Below are positions 59,987-64,000 of a stretch of 64,000 nt of DNA, piece after piece. Under the pieces are notes generated by a model. That model had not been told where the DNA came from. It saw only the letters and a program-made list of their open reading frames with translations, and made no database searches. This DNA comes from DATLLN01 sp963797175 (GTDB lineage: Bacteria; Actinomycetota; Thermoleophilia; Gaiellales; JAICJC01): positions 248,001 through 312,000 of the forward strand of contig CAWCOL010000005.1 of the NCBI GenBank assembly GCA_963797175.1, read 5' to 3'. How positions within the stretch are numbered: the stretch's first letter is position 1; the number at the start of each line of letters is the position of its first letter. Position numbers and translations under genes: made by a program.

Positions 59987-60501
59987 GTGATCAGCGAGTG
60001 GACGTCGTGCGGCGCCAGCCGCTCGCGGCCGTTCAGGAACGTCAGCTCGACGACGAACGCCAGGCCGGCCACCTCGGCGCCCAGCTTCTCGGCAAGGTCG
60101 ATCTTGGCCCGGGCGGTGCCGCCGGTGGCGAGCAGGTCGTCGTGGATGAGGACGCGGGCGCCCTTCGGGATCGCGTCCACGTGCACCTCGAGCTCGTCGA
60201 AGCCGTACTCGAGGGCGTACCGGGCGCCGACCGTCTCGAACGGCAGCTTCCCCGGCTTGCGGGCCGCGACGAACCCGCAGCCCAGCTTGTAGGCGAGCGC
60301 CGAGCCGAAGATGAACCCGCGCGCCTCGGCGCCGAGCACGTAGTCCACGTTGCGCGGCTCGGCCCACTCGGCCAGGTTGTCCACGGCGCAGCGGAGCGAT
60401 TCGGCGTCCGCCAGCAGGGGCATGATGTCCCTGAACACGATGCCGGGCTTGGGAAAGTCCGGGATGTCACGGATGTGGGTGCGAAGCTCGGCGAGGTCCA
60501 C
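59971..60501 (-). CDS. apt: Adenine phosphoribosyltransferase
   Basis: GTG 60501 (DLAELRTHIRDIPDFPKPGI), 176 residues, as usual. Family segments: FPKPGIVFRDIMPLLADAE, GAEARGFIFGSALAYKLGCG, ARKPGKLPFETV, the PRPP loop GARVLIHDDLLATGGTARAK and GLAFVVELTFLNGRERL. It makes AMP from adenine and PRPP in purine salvage. It converges with the merR gene and diverges from the Cys-rich gene at 60570. Confidence 0.93.
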   Translation of the reverse strand: MDLAELRTHIRDIPDFPKPGIVFRDIMPLLADAESLRCAVDNLAEWAEPRNVDYVLGAEARGFIFGSALAYKLGCGFVAARKPGKLPFETVGARYALEYGFDELEVHVDAIPKGARVLIHDDLLATGGTARAKIDLAEKLGAEVAGLAFVVELTFLNGRERLAPHDVHSLITYDSE

Positions 60502-60569
60502 GGCGTCACGATGGTAGCGCCCACGCTCATCCTCGACCGCTGAGACGCCGATACTGAAGGGTACGCGCC

Positions 60570-61184
60570 ATGTACGACCTGCTACGAGCAAGCTACCGGT
60601 TCCACTGCCCGGCCGCCCCGGAGGGCGTGCTGCGCTCGGTGCCGCTGTCCAGCTTCCGCAGCATCGAGCGGCTGGCAGGTGCCGCGCACCCCGCCGTGTT
60701 CCGCGTCGGCTACCACTGCGGCTGCGGCGGCGAGCACGTCGGCCTGGTCTCGCACGACGACCTCGACTACCGGCCGATCGGCGCGGCGGACGACGTCGAG
60801 TTCACGAACCTGCTGACCGGCCGCACCGAGCCAGTCGGCTCCGAGCTGCTCGAGGTGGCCCGTGCCCACGTCCGCAAGGGCAACTGGCCGTGGCGCCTCT
60901 ACTGCTGCCGCGAGGGCGTCCTCAAGCCGGTGTTCCCGTCCTGCCTGACCCACGTCGCCGGCGGCGAGGACGGCGGCCTGGTCGGCGTGGCGATGTGCTG
61001 CCCCGTCTGCGACCAGCTCTCGCTCAACGTCGTCACCCGCGCGCACCTCGACGTGCCGTTCCACCACGACCGGATCGTGCGCGTGATCGAGCGCCCGTTC
61101 GGCGATCTCCGTGACCTGACTGCCGAGCGGTTCCACGAGCAGCTGTGGTCGGCGGGCTTCGACGCCGAGCGCGGCGCCCTCTAG
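60570..61184 (+). CDS. Hypothetical Cys-rich protein, 204 aa
   Basis: ATG 60570 (MYDLLRASYRFHCPAAPEGV), stop at 61182-61184. Cysteines in several clusters: FRVGYHCGCGGEHVG, LYCCREGVLKPVFPSCLTH and VAMCCPVCDQLSLNV, consistent with two zinc or Fe-S sites; His residues are close by (HVGLVSHDD, PFHHDRIV). No membrane segment. Not recognised. It lies between apt and the GGDEF gene, alone on the plus strand. Confidence 0.7.
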   Translation: MYDLLRASYRFHCPAAPEGVLRSVPLSSFRSIERLAGAAHPAVFRVGYHCGCGGEHVGLVSHDDLDYRPIGAADDVEFTNLLTGRTEPVGSELLEVARAHVRKGNWPWRLYCCREGVLKPVFPSCLTHVAGGEDGGLVGVAMCCPVCDQLSLNVVTRAHLDVPFHHDRIVRVIERPFGDLRDLTAERFHEQLWSAGFDAERGAL

Positions 61185-61187
61185 CGG

Positions 61188-62009
61188 CTACTGGGCGACG
61201 CGGAGCGGGGGCTGCTGCTCGAGCTCGGGCGCCGAGACGGTCTGGTTCCGCCCCCGCCGCTTCGCCTCGTAGAGCGCCTTGTCGGCCAGCTCGAACAGCT
61301 CCCGCGCGTCCCGCGCGTCCACCGGAAACGTCGCGACACCCGCCGATGCCGTCACCCCGGCCGAGAAGTCACGCCGCGACCTGGGGGCGGGGGAGAGCTC
61401 GGCGATCGCCTCCCGCATCCGCTCGGCGACGATCAGCCCGTCCATGCCCCGGCCCGACACGAGCATCGCGAACTCCTCGCCGCCGAAGCGGGCCGCGATG
61501 TCGGCGTCGCGCTTCTCCCGGGTGATCGCCTTCCCGACCGCCGTCAGCAGCCGGTTTCCGGCGCCGTGGCCGTGGTGGTCGTTGTACGCCTTGAACCGGT
61601 CGAGGTCGAGGATCACCAGCGTCACGCAGCCGCCATACCGGCGCACCCGCGCCACCTCGGCCCGCATCGCCTCGTTGAAGAAGTCGTAGTTGCGAAGGCC
61701 GGTCAGCCGGTCGGTGAATGATCGCGCGACCAGCCGCCGGCTGGCCCGGCTGCGCTGCTCGTGCAGCTCACCCTGCGCAACGCAGGCCAGCGCGAGCGCG
61801 ATCCGGAAGGGAACGGGGAGGGGCATCGCCGCGGCGCCGACGGCGCCTGCAATCCCCGTCAGCCGGCCGCCGAAGGCCGCCGCCACGCCAGCGGCTGCGG
61901 CCAGCACCGGAACCGCCGAGGGCGGTGCGGCCAGTGCGAGCGCGTACAGCAGCATCGAGACGCCGAGTCCCGCCAGCCGCCCATCCAGTCGCCCGCGTGC
62001 GCCCCGCAC
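61188..62009 (-). CDS. Diguanylate cyclase (GGDEF protein) with membrane N-terminus
   Basis: ATG 62009 (MRGARGRLDGRLAGLGVSML), 273 residues. Two or three N-terminal hydrophobic segments (VSMLLYALALAAPPSAVPVL, ALALACVAQG), then a complete GGDEF domain: DRLTGLRNYDFFNEAM, ILDLDRFKAYNDHHGHGAGN, catalytic RFGGEEFAMLV and ADKALYEAKRRGRNQ. The inhibitory I-site RxxD (RDAD) sits five residues before GGEEF. It makes c-di-GMP from two GTP, the ligand of the RsiG-like protein encoded 2.4 kb away. Confidence 0.92.
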   Translation of the reverse strand: MRGARGRLDGRLAGLGVSMLLYALALAAPPSAVPVLAAAAGVAAAFGGRLTGIAGAVGAAAMPLPVPFRIALALACVAQGELHEQRSRASRRLVARSFTDRLTGLRNYDFFNEAMRAEVARVRRYGGCVTLVILDLDRFKAYNDHHGHGAGNRLLTAVGKAITREKRDADIAARFGGEEFAMLVSGRGMDGLIVAERMREAIAELSPAPRSRRDFSAGVTASAGVATFPVDARDARELFELADKALYEAKRRGRNQTVSAPELEQQPPLRVAQ

Positions 62010-62054
62010 ACCACCAATCTAGGTGCGGCGTCGGACGACGGAGGCTCCGCCGGT

Positions 62055-64000
62055 CTAGCGCGACCAGAACTGCAGGCGGCGCACGGTGGGATCGCCTGAG
62101 GCCGGCTCGTCGGCTGCGGGCGCAGGGCGCTGCTCGCCTCCGTCGCCGGCGGCGGACGCACGGTCCGCGGTCACGCTCTGCTGGAGCTTGCGGGCGTAGG
62201 CGTTGAGGTCGGCCTCGCGGCGCTGCAGCGAGAGCTTCAGCTCGTCGAGCCGCCGCTCCTGCTCCTCCAGCTCGATCTCGCGCGTCCGCAGCTGCGTGGC
62301 CAGCGCCTCGACCGCCTTGGCGTTGCCGCCGCGGCCGCCGAGCAGGCCTTTGCGGCCGTTGCCGGCCTCGTCCGCCACCAGCTCCTCGACCGCGCGCGTC
62401 GTCTCGTCGCGTACCCGGGTTGCCTTCTCGTCGGCCTCTGCCAGCCGCCGGCGCAGCACCTCGCGCTCGCGGGCGACAGCGTCCTCGGCATCGTGCAGCG
62501 CCTCGCGCTGTGCGTCGAGGTCGGCCTCGACGCGGTCGGCACGGGCGGTGAGGCGGGCCACCTCGGCCTCGCGCTCGGCGATCCGCACGTCGCGGACGTC
62601 CAGCGCGTCGCCGCGCTCGTCGATGTCGCGCTCGCGCTCGTCCAGGGCGTCCTGGCGGCGGTCGAGCCGCTGCTCGCGCCGCTCGATGTCCTCCTCGGCG
62701 CGGGCGACGCGCGCCTCGCGCTCGCGGACGTTCGCGGACAGGCGCTCGACCTCGGACTGGGCACGGCTGTCGGCCAGCTCCTGGGCGTGCTCCGCAGCCT
62801 TCTGCATCCGCTCCGCCTCGCGCCGCTGCGACTCCGTCTCGGCCTGCGCGGAGCGCAGCCGGTCCTCGGCCAGCTCCAGTTCGCGCCGGCGCTCCTCGAA
62901 GGCCGCCAGCTTGGAGTCGACCTCCTCGAGCCGGTGCTCCTTCTCGGCCAGCGCCGAGATGCGCTGCTCGGCCTCGCCGATCTGCCCCTCGACCTGCTCG
63001 CGCCGGCTGTCGATCTCGGCCAGCGCTGCCTGGGCCTCGGCCTCGGAGCGGCGCACCGTCTCCAGGCGCTCCTCGGCGCCCTTGGCGACGGTCTCGCGCG
63101 TCTCCAGCTCGGCGGACGCGGCGGCGATCTGCTTCTGCCGCTCGTCCAGCTCGGACTGCGCCTTGACGATCTCGCTGCGGCGCGCCTCGAGCTCGGCCAG
63201 CTCCTTCTCGCGGCCGGCCAGCGCCTGGACAGCGGTCTCGACCTCGGCCATCCGCTTCTCGGCCTGCTCGCGCAGGTCGGCGATTCGCGTCTCGGCGCCG
63301 CTGAGGGTCGTCTCGCGGGCCTCCAGGTCGCGCAGCGCCTCCTCCAGCTCCTGGCGGCCGGACGCGATTGCGTCGGTCTCCTTGGCGTGGGCGGACTCCC
63401 CGGCCTTGAGCTTGCCCTCCAGCTCGGCGACGCGGTCGAGCGCCTGCTTGGCGGCGGTCTCGCGCTGCTCGAGCTCGGACTGCCGCGCGGACAGCGCCTG
63501 CTCCTGCTCGGAGATGCCCGACTCGCGGGCCAGCAGGTCGTTGCGCTGGGCGTCGAGGTGCAGCTCCTTCTGGGTGAGCACCTTCTCGACCTTCTTGGTG
63601 CGGTGCTCGCGGTCGTCCAGCTGGGCGGCGCGCGCCTGGAGGCCGCGCTCCTCGCCCGGCTCGCCCTCGCTCTGGGCGGCGGCCTGCAGCCGCTCCTCCA
63701 GCTCGCGCACGGTCTCCTCGAGCTCCTGCACCCGGCCGTCGTCGGCGGGAGCGGGCTGCTCGCCCGGCTCGGCTGCGCGAGCTTCCAGCGCGGTCTCGAG
63801 CTGCTCCAGCGCCTCCTCGCGGGCCCGCATGGCCTCCTCGCGCTCCTCGAGCTGCTTGTCGCGCTCGAGCGGCGCGCCGGCGGCAATCCCCTCGCTCACG
63901 GCCAGCGCAGCCTCGCGCTTGGCCAGCTCGCGCTCGCGGCGGGCCAGCCGCGCCTCGCGCTCGGCGAACACGACCTTGGCCTGCTCCTGGAGCGCGGCCT
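62055..64000 (-). CDS. Very long coiled-coil protein, N-terminus beyond the window
   Basis: Open to the right edge, stop at 62055 after VRRLQFWSR; at least 648 residues. Nearly the whole protein is Ala/Glu/Arg/Leu/Gln heptads (LEERRRELELAEDRLRSAQ, REREARVARAEEDIERREQ), with irregular repeats such as LDERERDIDERGDALDVR. A short basic, Gly-rich break (GNGRKGLLGGRGGNAKA) and a disordered tail end it. It resembles cytoskeletal or polarity coiled-coil proteins (Scy/DivIVA-like) or SMC-like arms. The N-terminal domain that would identify it is missing from the window. Confidence 0.8.
   Translation of the reverse strand, partial: AALQEQAKVVFAEREARLARRERELAKREAALAVSEGIAAGAPLERDKQLEEREEAMRAREEALEQLETALEARAAEPGEQPAPADDGRVQELEETVRELEERLQAAAQSEGEPGEERGLQARAAQLDDREHRTKKVEKVLTQKELHLDAQRNDLLARESGISEQEQALSARQSELEQRETAAKQALDRVAELEGKLKAGESAHAKETDAIASGRQELEEALRDLEARETTLSGAETRIADLREQAEKRMAEVETAVQALAGREKELAELEARRSEIVKAQSELDERQKQIAAASAELETRETVAKGAEERLETVRRSEAEAQAALAEIDSRREQVEGQIGEAEQRISALAEKEHRLEEVDSKLAAFEERRRELELAEDRLRSAQAETESQRREAERMQKAAEHAQELADSRAQSEVERLSANVREREARVARAEEDIERREQRLDRRQDALDERERDIDERGDALDVRDVRIAEREAEVARLTARADRVEADLDAQREALHDAEDAVAREREVLRRRLAEADEKATRVRDETTRAVEELVADEAGNGRKGLLGGRGGNAKAVEALATQLRTREIELEEQERRLDELKLSLQRREADLNAYARKLQQSVTADRASAAGDGGEQRPAPAADEPASGDPTVRRLQFWSR

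Noticed and set aside
1..64000. CRISPR arrays, rRNA genes and complete insertion sequences
   Set aside because: No regularly spaced repeats, no rRNA signature and no transposase-like protein were seen anywhere in the window.

Overview
The window is high-GC DNA (GTG and TTG starts, overlapping start/stop codons) from an actinobacterium. A pgsA2-like, garA, merR order resembling the mycobacterial one, a DUF1918 gene, a DevS/DevR pair and an RsiG-like gene with one binding motif all point to Actinomycetota. The class Thermoleophilia (Solirubrobacterales or Gaiellales relatives) is my best guess, inferred from gene content only.

Left core, 1-14.2 kb: pheS end and pheT, an M29 aminopeptidase, a CBS-domain gene, the E1alpha/E1beta/E2 operon of a 2-oxoacid dehydrogenase with a divergent free lipoyl protein, a hydrolase, lpdA, proS, an XRE regulator, and an ECF sigma factor with a putative anti-sigma. 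Almost every gene here, and kup up to about 16.0 kb, carries single-base indels that are nearly all +1. This looks like local sequence error rather than decay, so these genes are given as CDSs spanning the frameshifts. A 165-nt near-perfect long hairpin (4241-4405) lies between the aminopeptidase and CBS genes.

Island, 14.2-47.06 kb: it starts in a tRNA-Pro(GGG) gene. The 3' end of that tRNA recurs at 20035 and at 47043, so the region looks like two adjoining integrated segments. Segment 1 (14.2-20.05 kb) has a Kup potassium transporter, a Usp-like gene, a membrane protein, a CPA1 antiporter and a degenerate stretch that may hold an integrase relic. Segment 2 (20.05-47.06 kb) resembles a mycobacterial DosR dormancy regulon gathered in one block: a heme-GAF kinase and NarL regulator, three universal stress proteins, a VIT1-like protein, phosphoketolase plus acetate kinase, an MgtA/CtpF-like ATPase, a broken alcohol dehydrogenase, an ABC exporter, a seven-gene transmembrane redox module (NuoF-like protein, ferredoxin, two membrane cytochrome-like proteins, cytochrome c, ApbE and an anchor protein without its expected FMN domain), an OmpR-type two-component system, a P1B ATPase and DUF1918. 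Together they suggest survival of hypoxia or redox stress by substrate-level ATP production, ion homeostasis and electron disposal.

Right part, 47.1-64 kb: a small HTH regulator whose ribosome-binding site lies in a 28-bp perfect palindrome, a secreted trypsin-like protease, a large LuxR regulator, a DUF4242-like protein, a secreted ScyD-like propeller, an orphan flagellar rod gene, REP-like repeats, a CDP-alcohol phosphatidyltransferase, a nucleotidyltransferase/phosphomannomutase fusion, an RsiG-like c-di-GMP-responsive anti-sigma candidate, a GarA-like FHA protein, a MerR regulator, apt, a Cys-rich protein, a diguanylate cyclase with an I-site, and the end of a very long coiled-coil protein.
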